A stretch of 64,000 bases of DNA from Membranipora membranacea (lineage: Eukaryota; Bryozoa; Gymnolaemata; Cheilostomatida; Membraniporidae), in the NCBI GenBank assembly GCA_914767715.1, contig OU612071.1:24239681-24303680 (forward strand), given 5' to 3'. This document shows, piece after piece, positions 20,161 to 31,924 of the stretch (its first letter is position 1; the number at the start of each line of letters is the position of its first letter). A program made the position numbers and the translations under genes. The notes beneath the pieces were generated by a model that was not told the origin of the DNA, searched no databases, and worked only from the letters and a program-made list of their open reading frames with translations.

Positions 20161-20691
20161 AATTCACCATAACGAATTTATCACTAACCAATAATTTGAG
20201 GTGTTAGCTAATAGTGGAGAATGTCTCTTATTCCATCAGATATAGAAGTATTGCTAAGTCCCAAGCAGGCAAGGAGTGTGTTAAAAGCCATCCTGAGTTC
20301 AAGCTAAAATAAGTCAACAATGAATTTACCAGAACCCCACAAGTTCTGCAGCCAATCCACGTTAGCATTGAACGCAATGAAACAACACCGCACCAGTTAC
20401 CAACATTCCTCTTCATATAAATAAACAGATTATCAAGAAGTCAAGACAGCAGCAGCAAACAGATCTGATGCAGCCTAACAAGAGGGCTTTGTTTAGTGAA
20501 ACATCGTCTATATCAAGCTACGAAAGGCAACGTATGAAGGCTCACAGCACACACGTACAACATACCAAAAAAGCTCACATCGGACCGCTAGACAGCTACG
20601 CCTTTGACAGAGACCGAGTATGCACTGAATTGGAATTTTAGGCAGATGAAAATAAGGATTTGAGTGACAGAATGAATAGAAGCTGGAGTAG

Positions 20692-21600
20692 GTAAGCGAG
20701 AGATCCTGGGTTGATAGCGAAAGACAGGAAAACACTTAATGCTTCACAGGTATGTTTCAATTAGCGTTGATAGATGCAAGGACAAACACTAATGTCAAAT
20801 TTGATTAGGAATAAGTTATTGCCAATTTTCCTATTCAAATAGACAGATATTTTATTTTGGTAATTTTGTCAAAGCTTTGTCTGTCATGCTTTGAATGAGT
20901 TGTCCGCTCCCGAATCGTGTGAAGAATGCTTACAATTTTAATGATGATAAATCTTCAAAAAAAATGTTACGATTGCAAATTCAACTCAGGCCTCCCGCTC
21001 AGATATCTGTGTCACTATCCATTATCCAGTATCCATACTCATTTTGAAACATTACGCCTTCTAATTTCAAATAAAGAAATGGTTTTATTGCGAAGTTAAC
21101 CTAAATGCTTTTCTCACGTATTGATAAGCCCTAAAATTAACCTAATATGAAGTGAATAAGCAGTCAAAATAAAATGTAACCAACAGTGTTGACCAATCAA
21201 AAGCCTTGATGGCTGCCCAGAATCCACATAAAAAGCGCTACCAAATTGGGCTCTGAAGCAGATCAGATCAGATATCGATAACCACACTTTCAGCATGAAT
21301 GCTGCAAGTAGGACAGTCGCTAAAATTAAACTTATTTTTTCTTGGTACAAAGAAAGAAATTGACACACCAAGAGGACAAGCAACGAGGCAATTTGGCGTT
21401 GTGGTACAGCAAAACAGTGATCTCTAGATCCTATCCAGATCATTCCACGGTACTGATGAGGAACTACCAGAGACAGCTTATAATCAAGGCAATCGATTGC
21501 ACCACAAAATACAATGGATTTCTGAACATGTTCAGGATGAACATTGACACCGCATTAGACATTGAGGTAAGTATTACAGGTATCAAATTTTTTTAGAAAG
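20692..21600 (+). repeat. Repeat family R2, copy 1, with promoter and exon remains
   Basis: Collinear with 31925-33300. It includes a shared block starting GCGAGAGAT...GGGTTGA, a block around TGAATGAGTTGTCCGCTCCC, a promoter-like part (see 21193-21295), and a frame reading KKEIDTPRGQATRQFGVVV. A further open stretch ends at a good donor (CATTGAG|GTAAGT, 21566). The two copies differ by many substitutions and indels, so the duplication is old. The protein family is not recognised. Confidence 0.7.
21193..21295 (+). promoter_or_regulatory. CCAAT/TATA-type core promoter inside repeat R2
   Basis: CCAAT at 21193-21197 and ATAAAAAG at 21228-21235 precede an ATG at 21295 with normal pol II spacing. 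The second R2 copy keeps CCAAT (32795-32799), has a weakened TATA (ACAAAAAG), and keeps the ATG (32903). This suggests that the repeat carried its own promoter. Confidence 0.4.
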
Positions 21601-22000
21601 CACTTGGCAAACGACGGCTTTTTTAACTCAACATTGAACGCAGCTATTTCTTAAATTTAAATACCATAAATAACAAACAATCCTGTATTTATAAAAATCG
21701 TCGTGCTAACGTTTTAATTTGCCTATTAGGTTAAATGCCCCAAAAGAACTGGCCTCATGATCGATAAAACAGAGCTGGCGTGTTTGCTTTGATCATAGGA
21801 ATGGTGGCCGTTTGCTGGGTAGTGCACTTGTATACAACTCAATAGTGATACAAAATCTCAAAAATAAATTGACATACAGCTGATTTGCGAGTATAATGTG
21901 CAGCTAAGAAAAAAATTAAAATGCATCACATGAGCTATGAGAGCACATCGTAACTCTGACTAAACGCAAAACTTCGTAAACAAAACCTTCAATGTAGGCC

Positions 22001-22440
22001 GAGATCAAGACTACAGGACACAAAAAGCAGTGTAATCAAAGTGACCATCAACGCAAGCAACTGCATCTATGTAAGTGTGGAACTTGGGAAACAATGACTA
22101 TGATCTCTAAATGATTATCAGGGTAAGGCTGAGGATGGATCTCTTGCTGTAAGGATTTACATGCTGCTCGAAAGGAAAACATAAAACTGATGTGTTATAT
22201 CAATAGGCTGAGCTGCCTTACAAAAAAAAAGCTTTGTTGATCATTAACATGAGCTGATATGAGAAAAACGGAGGCTCCTTCGGTGAAAAAATTACTGGTG
22301 GTGGAGCCAAGTTATCAGCCACACAGAACAGCTTCACTCTCATAGCACACTGAGTCGGTTGCGAAAAAAAAACCAGGATGGTTGGTGTGATTTGTGGATG
22401 TATATCAGAGTCAAACCTCACAAATAATACAAACACGTAA
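22001..22440 (+). repeat. Repeat family R1, copy 1
   Basis: One of four diverged copies (others at 28361, 41097 and 44811). Shared words are GAGATCAAGACT, GATCATYAACATGA, GATGAGAAAAA and GCTTCACTCTCA. No coding frame is kept across copies. A polypyrimidine tract and AG acceptor lie just right of it in two copies, so it may be intronic or promoter sequence of a mobile gene. Confidence 0.55.
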
Positions 22441-22571
22441 AAAACAACCTGCATAGTAATTGGTGTAGCCAGATGCCAGATTACCCAAGGATATCAAAAG
22501 AAAGTCAGACACAGCAGGTTTGTCCGAGTTGATATATGGTATTGCGGGCGTAAATATTTTAAGATTGATAT

Positions 22572-22919
22572 TTGCTGATACATGCTCATCTTTTGTTACA
22601 GTCTCTCAGCTACACAGAGGTGAAGATCATCGATGCCTTCAGTAAGGATGATTTTGTATTGCTAACCAAGGAGCTGACTGATAAAGGATATCAGCATTTA
22701 TTTATTGACCCAATTCTCAAAATAATGAACGAGGAGATACAACACTACTCCACTGACAACACCTCCACTCTCCACAAGTCTGACGCCGATAATGTGGCTG
22801 ATTTCTCTCTACCATCCCATCTCATTGTTGAGTTCGAAATAAAGCTATCTACGCTCATGAGTACCATCCAAAGAGGAGAAGATGCTTTCAGCTGGGACAA
22901 CCAATCAAACTCGCTCTGA
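22572..22919 (+). other. Exon-like ORF, unknown
   Basis: The stretch follows a good acceptor (TTTTGTTACAG at 22601) and encodes SLSYTEVKIIDAFSKDDF and DPILKIMNEEIQHY, a charged, probably helical peptide. It stays open for about 105 codons to a stop at 22919. No homologue is recognised. It lies directly right of an R1 repeat, in the same relative place as the exon at 28789. Confidence 0.35.
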
Positions 22920-22988
22920 GTTGATGACAAGCTGACAAATGACGGACAATGGAAATATGAGTAATCATCTAGCTTTCCAATTAGTGCC

Positions 22989-23690
22989 AGAAAGCATCAA
23001 CGTTCTACTTTCAAGAAACCTTGGATGACTATGCAATTATTTACACTTACAAAAGAACGTACTAAGCTTCACAAAATGAGCAAATTACAACCATTCAATG
23101 GTGAATTACAAACACGGTATAGGAAATTCAGAAATCACGTAACAAACTGCGTAAACACGGCAAGGAAAGAGCATTACAAAGCCAATGAAAAATGGAGATT
23201 TGTCATGAGTTTTATTAAAAAAGATACCAATGGTTCAGATGAGAAAATTCATCTCGGACATGATGGTGATCAGAGCTTTTCTGTAGCTGATAAATTTAAC
23301 GATTTCTGTATCAATGTTGGTACTAATCTGGCAGAAAATCTTCCAGTCACTGCAACCAAATTTTCAAAGTATTTTCTTAAAATTGATAATGCTTTTGCAG
23401 CTGAATTTTCTTTCACTGAAATTGAGACCTCTGCTACTCTTAAAATAATTGATAGCTTCTCCAATAAGAAGTCTACAGGGCCTGATAGAATACCAATGCA
23501 AGCTTTAAAAGATTATAAATTAACCCTGGCACCAGTTATAACCTACTCAGCTAACCTGATGATAAAAACCTCGATTTTCCCAGACTGCTTAAAAATTGCT
23601 CGTATGAAGCCACTTTTTAAAAAGGGAGATAAAAATTAGATGTAATAATTACAGACCCATTTCAATTTTAAATTCAACATAATATATTGA
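22989..23690 (+). pseudogene. LINE (non-LTR) ORF2 fragment, start of reverse transcriptase
   Basis: The frame reads FKKPWMT, then a linker with NCVNTARKEHYKANEKW, a spacer, and the RT entry motifs FSNKKSTGPDRIP, PVITYSANLMIKTSIFP and MKPLFKKGDKN. This is the conserved N-terminal half of the RT of Jockey/RTE/CR1-type LINEs. The frame stops at 23639. The next conserved block (NNYRPISIL) appears one base out of frame, and everything after it, including the catalytic YADD, is missing. No poly(A) tail or target duplication was found. Confidence 0.85.
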
Positions 23691-25141
23691 TACACTGATT
23701 ATTTATTGAATGGTAAAGTTGTTGTCCAAACTTGATCTACTTTGGAAACCCCTATTCTGCGTTATTTATGCTAAACTGTTTTTTAATTGACAGGTCTATG
23801 AGAAGGCTTCAGAACGAAAAGACCTGAAACTCTAAGAATACTGGAGAATCCCAGAAATCAGTATCATGGTGCGGTCATATCTTGCCATTCAGGCAACCAG
23901 CAGTGCTTCTGGGCTGCTGTTCAGCAAGGCAGGCTTCATTGTGAATATATATAGGACCAGTTTTTTTTGGTTGTATCAAACATCAATTACCTTCAAACAA
24001 GAACCCTTTGCAGTCTGAAATATGGAATCAGTTGTGTTGTATATTAGAGTGAACCACATTGGATGATACTCAAATCAACAATCTGGGATTATCAAGTCAT
24101 AAACGATATGATATAATCAGCGGGAAAATTGTATCTAGCAAATTATTGGCTTTACATATTCCTGCTAGCCAAGAAGACTGCATCACAACTCCATCCAAGA
24201 AGAAAAGGAAAATCACATGTGGCACCCTTAAACCTAAACTCAAGCCACATGGTATGTCAATAACGCCCAAAATTACATAAATGTATATGCATGTCCTGTT
24301 TGGGGACTGTGTCCATGGATTATTGCTTTTCTACGCAAATAACTGTTTTTTTATAATATTACTTGCATCTCACAGCAAAAAAATGGGATAAAAATTAAAC
24401 CAGAAAAAAAACCAGGATTAGTGAAGAGAAAAGAAATACCTGCTCTGTTGCCCATTTATCTATTTCCACATTTCAAAACAAGGATTAAGTTGCATGATGG
24501 AATGATTTTATCGTCTCATTCCCTGCTACTTTTATCAGGGAAGTTACAGCACAAAACATCAAAACTGTTAGAGTTATCTACAATCATTCTCATCTTTGAG
24601 GCCTGCTCAATGCCTGTACATGAGGGAGATTACAGAGAATGTGTGCTTATGCCTATACCATGAGAACTTCGGGCTGCCATAGAAGGCTCTTCATACTTAC
24701 ACAGTGAATGTAAGTTTAAGTTTTAGAAAATTTGGCTTGAGATTTAGTGGTAATGTTGTACTTTGCACTGTAAAAGTTCTGATCCTGGCGGACAACCCTC
24801 AGTGACGCCAAGCTGTAAGCTGATTGCGGGATTATTTTTGTTTTGTTGTGGTTGTAAATTTGTCACTGTGACGGTTAACTGTCATAGTTTTCAGTGTCAT
24901 TTATGTCAGTATTATAACATCATGGGCTAAAAGCTGGGTTAAAATCTAAGTCCTGAGGAATAATGGTGCCTTGAAGGCGCGGACACCATATTCTGTGTCA
25001 GTTCACAGGCAGGTCGAAGCACACCTGGCGTATACATTGAGCCAAGTAGTCAGTAGACATCCAACATTAGCGTATTAGAGGGCAGGTGCCATAACCAACC
25101 AAACTACCTCTTAAACCTTCATATCTTTTTTTATTATTCAG
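23691..25141. other. Exon-like scraps in otherwise unassigned DNA
   Basis: An open stretch at 24059-24252 ends in a strong donor (CACATG|GTATGT) and contains a basic PSKKKRK patch that looks like a nuclear localisation signal. Another ORF lies at 24421-24663. Neither has a recognised domain. A pyrimidine tract and AG at 25141 form the acceptor for the transposase exon that follows. Confidence 0.35.
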
Positions 25142-26346
25142 ATCCCAACAGAATTCGGATCGTTCATCGATTTGGTAGCACGTAGTCAAGAGAGTGAGCA
25201 GTGTATGAAGACAGAATGTACCGACTGTAAGGAGAACATGGCAGAGCTCAAACCTTATGAAACAAGCAAACTCATCAAATGTGGACAGTGGATTAAAAAT
25301 CAGAAAGAGAATCTGTCTGGCACGGTAACTGATTGTTTCACGCTGCCAACCTTCCTTCTCCACGCGTATGTTAAGAGACAGCAGCATCAGCTCTTTGAAT
25401 CTGTAACAAATCCAACTCAGAACATCTCTGATACTGCTGTTCTCCAGATCGACTTTGCTGAGAACTATGAATACACTAAGGCTGACTCCACTCAGGGATA
25501 TCATTGGGTCAACAAGCAGGCTACTGTTTTTACTGGATATGTTTGGACATCGAATGGAAGTAGAAGTATGGTCGTAATAACTGACTGCAATGAGCATCCT
25601 AAAGACTCTGTAGGTTCTTTTTTTTTAATCTCTAATACTGGCGCATCAACCCAGTCAGAAAACTCTAACAATCTACAGGGATGGTGCTGCCTCTCAGTTC
25701 AAATGGAAATTCTCTCTTGCTCATATACTATGTCACTTCAAGAAACTTTCAACATAAATATAAAGTGGTGTCTCTCTCATGGGAAGGGGGTGGTTGATGG
25801 GATTGGGGGAACTGTCCAGCGAATTGCATGTCTACTGCCGATCCAAGGGAAAAGGGAAACAGATCAGACAGAATTTTCGGCCTTGGTTAAGGATTAGATA
25901 AGGGATACATGGGTAATGAAACCCACAGAATCAGATATAAATGAGTTCCGGGTGGAATTTGAGGATGTTTTTGCTGACCCCAAACCGATCAGCAACATCA
26001 AAACCTCACATATATTCATAAAAACCAAAAGCTTTACATCAATTTAACAAGTTGGCTCAACGGAGTGATAAGGCGAGGACCTCACATGCCACTGAATACA
26101 CAACAGCCACCACTATATTTGAGGTGAAAACAGGCAGCATAATATTTGTGGCCTATGAGGACGGGTTCGATCTGGCAGAAATTTTGAGTGTAGTGGCATT
26201 CATTGCCAAGCAAGTCCATTGTGTACGACAATTTTGTCATGGAGGTTGTACCATATTTGAGTTCTGCTGACCCTTCAATGAGATTTTGCAGACTGGACAA
26301 CAAGGCTAACATTGCCCAAGTAGACACTGAATCTAAGGCCAATTAC
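25142..26346 (+). pseudogene. DDE/D RNase H-like transposase pseudogene
   Basis: The exon opens at an excellent acceptor (TTATTATTCAG|ATC). The main frame (to 25897) has a Cys pair (CTDC), then VLQIDFAENYEY with the first catalytic Asp, and later WCLSHGKGVVDGIGGTVQR, a block typical of a transposon-derived gene family common in invertebrates. The middle, with the second Asp in YRDGAASQFKWKF, is only found in another frame (about 25654-25750), so at least two indels flank it; one is probably at the ten-T run near 25618. Weak downstream homology (PISNIKTSHIF; IIFVAYEDGF) extends to about 26346 with stops. It is inactive as read. Confidence 0.7.
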
Positions 26347-27324
26347 TTTGATGTGTTAATAGAGTTATGATTTGATTCGGAAGTGTTTGTATTTTTCAGC
26401 TTTTTCTACCACAATCCATACTTTTCTGATAAGAAAACATGGTTTATCTTCGCTACCCATTGTTTCATCAGTTCTTATTTTCACTGAATATTGGTGTAGC
26501 GGCCCAACATCGGTTACCTTTTTATCATCTTTAGTAATTATCATTTATTACAGTTACTCAAGAGCAACATCTATTTAGTGACATCTTGATCCTAATCCTA
26601 ACTAAAACATGAGAAATAAGCATAATGCATGTTTGTACTAATTTGATCATCATAATGTCGATACAACTAAATTTAGCAAGCTGTAACCATAACTAGAACT
26701 GATAAGATCATTGACCACCGAAAGGAAGCAAAACTCTTTGGCTTAGTTGGACAGATAATAGCTTAGTTCATTGATCAATTTCGATTAATTTCTCTGTATT
26801 CCGAGTTGTAGACAGTGGAAGACAAACCAAAACATGCCTTGCGTATTTACGCTGAAGATGGCAGTCGAGTTTAAATCTTTTTTTAACAAATATAGGATAG
26901 TAAGCTACTTGAAGGCTTACACAAGTCAAATATCATTCCAGAGCCTATACATAGGGTGACCTTATGTATAGGGCCTACTACCATACCCACCATACAACGA
27001 AGTAGAGGTGCTCCATTGTATCAAGGTGCTAAATCATGGGTGGAAAAAATAGCAGACTCTTAAGCTATTGGTATGAAAGTATGATCATGGGGACCCTTAC
27101 ATTTGTAGAGGACCGGAAAACACTTGCCAATGCTGAATCTTAAACCACCTAAAAGGTTGACTCATTTTGAGTTGCAGTTACGGACTAATATCCTCAACAA
27201 GCAAACTAGGAGGGTAAGTGCAGAGAAATAAAAACCTGATGGAGGTTGTACTTCAACCAGTCTATAACTTGTTGCAATAGACAGAGGCTGCCTGGAGTCA
27301 TTAAGTGGCAAATGATGTGATATA
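26347..27324. other. Unassigned stretch
   Basis: Only short frames (26372-26578) and no recognisable repeat or domain. Confidence 0.2.
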
Positions 27325-28275
27325 TTGTACTGGCCTTTGGCGACATGATTTAATGCCGTCTTGATCTGTTCTTAATGCTGCCTTAATGCTGTCTTAATGC
27401 TGTCTCGATCTTGATCTGTCTATACATGCCGCGTTACATAGGAAAATAATGTTAAAATGTATCCCATTCCTCAGGATTCAATGACCGTATGTTAATATTT
27501 GGAAATATTGCAATATTGTTTCAAATCATTTCAAAACATTACAGGCAGAAATTGAGAAGTAAAACTTCTAAAATCTACCATCACAAAACAATTTCTGCTG
27601 TATCCTTAACATCTGTTTAGATTTTGTAGCATTCAAAAAACCTCTTGCTCTATACTTTGAACTGAAGTAGATGTGGCTGTGGCAGATACAGCAGCAGCAG
27701 ACTTAGCAATTGCTGGGAGCGAGATGAAAGTCAGTTCTTTGAATCTATTAAGCCTTAATGAGACACTCACAACCCCAGAGCTGGCATACAGGCTCATGGA
27801 GAATGATGGTGAATATTTGGGGCCAATGAATGAGACTTAAAAAGTTGAGAGGGGATAAGTAGGGCTTTGCTAAGCCAGAAGCTTTGGCTTGGCCCTAACA
27901 TTGGTAGCTTAGTCACAAGAATTAAATCTAAGAGGGTCTCCAGACTACCTGCCATCCGTTTGAACAATACTGTTTAGTTAGGCTTGTTACACAGTGTAAT
28001 CTTTTGACTACATTATTATTATTATTATTATTATTGTTATTATTATATCCATAGCGCAACCATTTTCTATATCTCAGTGGTTTAGTAATCGTTGAACATT
28101 GATTCCCTGCTGTAAAATAACTTATTAAATTATTATTATTTGTTGATTATATCACTAACATACATATTATTTGGGCATGTTGAGAGTCGCATAAATTATT
28201 GATCGTCCACATTATTTAAACTGTCATTTTCTTGCTATTGTAGGTTACACAACCGGAGCTATTGGGGAGTATCAT
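27325..28275 (+). repeat. Repeat family R4, copy 1, with exon remains
   Basis: Homologous to 37570-38480. Shared marks are a CGACATGATTTAATGC start, an exon-like frame (ADLAIAG, then TTPELAYRLMENDGEYL, ending at a stop at 27837), a GCTTGTTACACAGTGTAATC block, and an AG acceptor before ACACAACCGGAGCTA. Copy 1 also holds four near repeats of CTTAATGCTGT (27345-27410) and an ATT microsatellite (28011-28047). The protein is not recognised. Confidence 0.65.
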
Positions 28276-28360
28276 GCTCAGTTAAGAAACAAATTTAAAT
28301 GCGGCACATCAAATATCTCGCTGGAAGCTGATCTTAAAAAAAAGACTAGAGCCGAGGCTG

Positions 28361-28770
28361 AGATCAAGATTGTAGAACACAACAATCACTGTAATCACAG
28401 AGATGAGAAAAACAATACGGGAAAAAACAATGTGTGTGTAGAACATTGGTGATATGATGACGGTGGCCTCGAAATGATTCATGGGGTAAGGCTGTGGATA
28501 GAAATCTGTGTTGAAAGAATCCCAAGTTTCTCAAATTGATGATATCAAACCGATGTGTAACATTAATGATTAACAGCGGAGACATACTGAGCCTCCTGGC
28601 AGACAAAATAGATTTGATCATCACGGTGAATGGAAATGAGAAAAAAAAGAGGATCCATCAATATCAAAATAACGGGTGTTTGAGCCAAATTATCAGCCAC
28701 TTATAGTGGCTACACTCTCACAGCAGAGATATTTCAGGTGTGAAAAAACCATTGAACCTCACAAAAAAAA
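28361..28770 (+). repeat. Repeat family R1, copy 2
   Basis: Clear match to 41097-41470, including GATATCAAACCGATGTGTAA and a run ending CTCACAGCAGAGATAT. It follows R4 directly and is followed by an exon. Confidence 0.65.
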
Positions 28771-28788
28771 TTTTTGTGTTTATTTCAG

Positions 28789-28946
28789 AGGATATACATA
28801 TGTTGTGTGGGCTTATTCTCGAACTTAAGGAAGATGTGGCCAACCTCAAAGCAGAAAGGCCAGTAGAGGAGAGACCTGCACCAAAGTCCGGTACTGTACA
28901 GGAGCTGATTGAATTCAGTCCGGATACTGAGAAGCAGAAGGATTTG
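28789..28946 (+). other. Exon encoding an N-terminal coiled-coil-like segment
   Basis: Bounded by TTTATTTCAG and TTTG|GTGAGT. The product has GLILELKEDVANLKAERP, a Pro-rich spacer, and TVQELIEFSPDTEKQKDL. This order (short coiled coil, Pro-rich linker, helix with ELIEF and a final KDLV) resembles the N-terminal part of several transposon-derived proteins that precede a DUF4806-type helix. I am not certain of the family. Splice borders are strong, so the exon was real at some time. Confidence 0.4.
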
Positions 28947-29649
28947 GTGAGTAGCATAGATTACTGAGAGCAAATTATGTTGCTATAAAGTGACATTAAT
29001 GACCTCTCTCAGTCATGGAACCACTGACTTGTATTACTTCAATTCAATGTGATATCGATAACGTAGGTGTACACTCGAAACTTTCAGACGATTTAAGAAG
29101 AACCAGCTTTGTTTCACGGCTACTTTTACAAGAAAGTTGCCGCATGACAAGGCTATACAAGAGCCACAATAAACCCGCCTCGGGAAGTTCCCCTGACAAG
29201 AGAATCAATACTACATGCCAAGTGCAAAACACAATGTAACTTTTATTCAGGGAGGAGTTTTTGTATTTGTTAGCTCTGTCGTATATATCGTTGCAAGGAC
29301 ATGTGGGTGGGGATTATAGGCTTGATTTTATTTATGACCAATATGACCTAAATGTCTGAACAATATTGTTTGTGTATGGGTATAAAATACTCTTGTTTTG
29401 TAGTGTTCTAGTCAAGGGAGTATTGTATCATGTAGGGTAGGTCTGTCGAGCAATTATTGTAGCTGTTTGTCAACATTGAAGAAAACACAAAGTGAACAAT
29501 GAGTGATGCAGTAAATTGCAATGCTAACTTGGTTTGATGACCATCGGGAATACCAGAAGAAATTTGTGGATGGACTGGTCATTGGTTTTGTATTCACTAT
29601 ATCACAGCTGAGAGGTATGATATATTCTAATGTTCAGTTTGTGTTTCAG

Positions 29650-29748
29650 ATGCTGGCTGAGGTACAGTGTGTAGGCCTGAGTGCTGCAAGAGCCAACAAA
29701 AAGGCAAAGAAAGCGGTGGATATGACAGAAGTAAAAAAGCTGAGATAA
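29650..29748 (+). other. Possible terminal exon, basic tail
   Basis: After a good acceptor (TTTGTGTTTCAG) the frame encodes MLAEVQCVGLSAARANKK and a Lys-rich end, then TAA. It could be the last exon of the gene represented at 28789-28946, but no exon linking them was identified. Confidence 0.3.
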
Positions 29749-31190
29749 ATATTACTTAATATTACAAACAAAAGTTTTTCAAAAATATTTTCTTTATTTA
29801 GCTACGTCTGATAACCTCGTGTCTGTAACTGAAATGTATAGCAAGTAATCTGGTTTCAAAACTCAACTAGTAATATTTGTTTTTAATTTACGCCATCCCC
29901 AATTACTCACTGATGCTATGTGGGGTAAAAATCTTGAGATTTCCTACCTGGATATGTTTTTATTATCAGTGAATTTTTGAGCAGATATTAGCTCATTGCA
30001 CTTAGACTTATTTGCCTTTATTGTTTAGCAGGATAACTTAATGACATAACTCTAAAGGTCTAAATAGCATGGTTGTTAGGTAAGCTTAGGTGGGGAAGGG
30101 TAGGTTTTTAGTCAAATATTTTTTTTCCAATGTTTATTATTTTATACTGGTGGGCACTCGTGTAGATGTAAGCATTAGTTTTCGTGGTCTCAATTTAAAT
30201 TGTTCTGTTTCGACTCTTAACATTGCTGTATGTAGTGTGTGCTACTTGAGGTACATTCTGTTTATTAATAAACCTTCTCTATCCACCAACTGCTAAATCA
30301 AATGAACCAACCCCAGCCAAATTCTTGAGGTACAGCCTTACCCAAGCCATGTTCAAAATGACCTGTTCTGACTCAAAATCTGTGGAATGGATCATAGAAG
30401 TTACTAACAAAATTCCACCTCTTGAAGGCAGAACTTACTGTGCACATAGAGGGAATGAGCTGCCAAAGCTACTCACCATGACCACCCACTGCCCACGAAA
30501 AGGTGGTAGAGACTTTGGTTCAACTAGGCATATACTCCAAAGATCAAACCCACATCTAAACATCAGCTCATGCAAAGTATATTGGGGTTTCCAAAAAGAG
30601 AACACTCTACAAATGTTATAATGGATTCCTGAAAGTGAAGAGAAGTTCAGGGAGGCTGAATATTCAGCCTTCTTTGGGCTTTCCACTGTCGCTTGCAATC
30701 ATGCCAGGTACACCAATGCCCCACCCGGATGAGTAGGATACCAAGGCGTTAAAAACCTACCGGCAAATCAACCCCCAAACAACCCAAGATCAGAAATCAC
30801 AAACCCAACAACAACAAGGCAAACAGCAGAGCCCCTGATCCAAAACAATAGGGAAAGCTCTGCCAATAAATCACACAGGCAGAGAACAACAAACAAACAT
30901 CCGTCAACTCAAAACAACCAATCCACACGGCCTAACCCAATTCAAAACAAAAACCATCATAATCAAACAAGCAGAAATTCCCCCGCCCCAATAACCCACA
31001 AAACACCTATTAATAGTCCTAAATCGACACCAACCTCACTTATGAGCCTAAAGTTTCAAACACCTCCTCGAAGGGGTGCACTGCTGCCTTAGTCACAAGG
31101 TGATTGGTCTGGCTGGGGGGGGGGGCTAATCCTCGCAATCCCTCAAATAGACGATACAAACCAGTACACATTTGAAAAAAATAGGTGACC
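29749..31190. other. Unassigned stretch
   Basis: Contains ORFs at 30090-30296 and 30325-30621 without motifs, an A/C-rich low-complexity stretch (30760-31010) and a ten-G run near 31118. No gene is supported. Confidence 0.25.
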
Positions 31191-31204
31191 ATTTCTGCTG
31201 GTTA

Positions 31205-31337
31205 ACCAGCAAGGATGAAAATGTTACCATATCAGCTTTCCTTAAGAATTTGAAGGATGCTAGAGGTTTTCAGCCGCCATACTGGATGTCAGATGATTCT
31301 GATGCACAACAGGCTGCTAAAAAACAACTCTATCCAG
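31205..31337 (+). pseudogene. Mutator-like transposase fragment, second copy
   Basis: Homologue of 12080-12215. The frame has LTSKDENVTISAFLKNLKD and QPPYWMSDDSDAQQAAKKQ, ending at a donor (TATCCAG|GTTAAT). The family's MSDDS motif with the second catalytic Asp is intact here. Only this exon is found, so it is a fragment. Confidence 0.6.
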
Positions 31338-31924
31338 GTTAATAATTATTGATTGATGATTATTTTATTAATCAATCTGAATACATAGAAAATGTGTATC
31401 ATTGCTCTGATTTACATAACAAATATTTGGTGTTGTCATAAAATTATCATTCAATATTATGCCAGTGTTTACATTGAAACAATTTTACTTGCCTTTGTGA
31501 TGGATATAACTGACTACAACAGCAGCTGAATTATCATGAACAAACATTACTCACCATTTTTAGAATCCATCCATTATTTTTGTTTACACTTGTTGTCATA
31601 ACTACCTTTCCTACCTCCACGAGTCCACACACATAATAATATCAGCAATCAGTAGTAACTTTTCTATCTTTAACGGCACTTATTTTTATACCTTCAGGTC
31701 TACAGTATTGTTGGCATGGCAACTATTCTGGTTATATTCCATGACGTATTTTTGTAATTTTCCACAGCTAGTGGCATGTTTCTTTCATAGTTTTAATAAC
31801 TGAGCAATAGTATATTCGGACAGTATCTTTTGGCAATCAAACAGGACAAATATGTTAAACTCTTCTAGTCAGTAACTCAATAAAATCTCTGAGAATACAA
31901 CTTAATCAATCTACTAAAGTAAGT

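Noticed and set aside
28011-28047. ATT microsatellite as a regulatory element
   Set aside because: Ordinary simple repeat inside repeat R4, with no further support.
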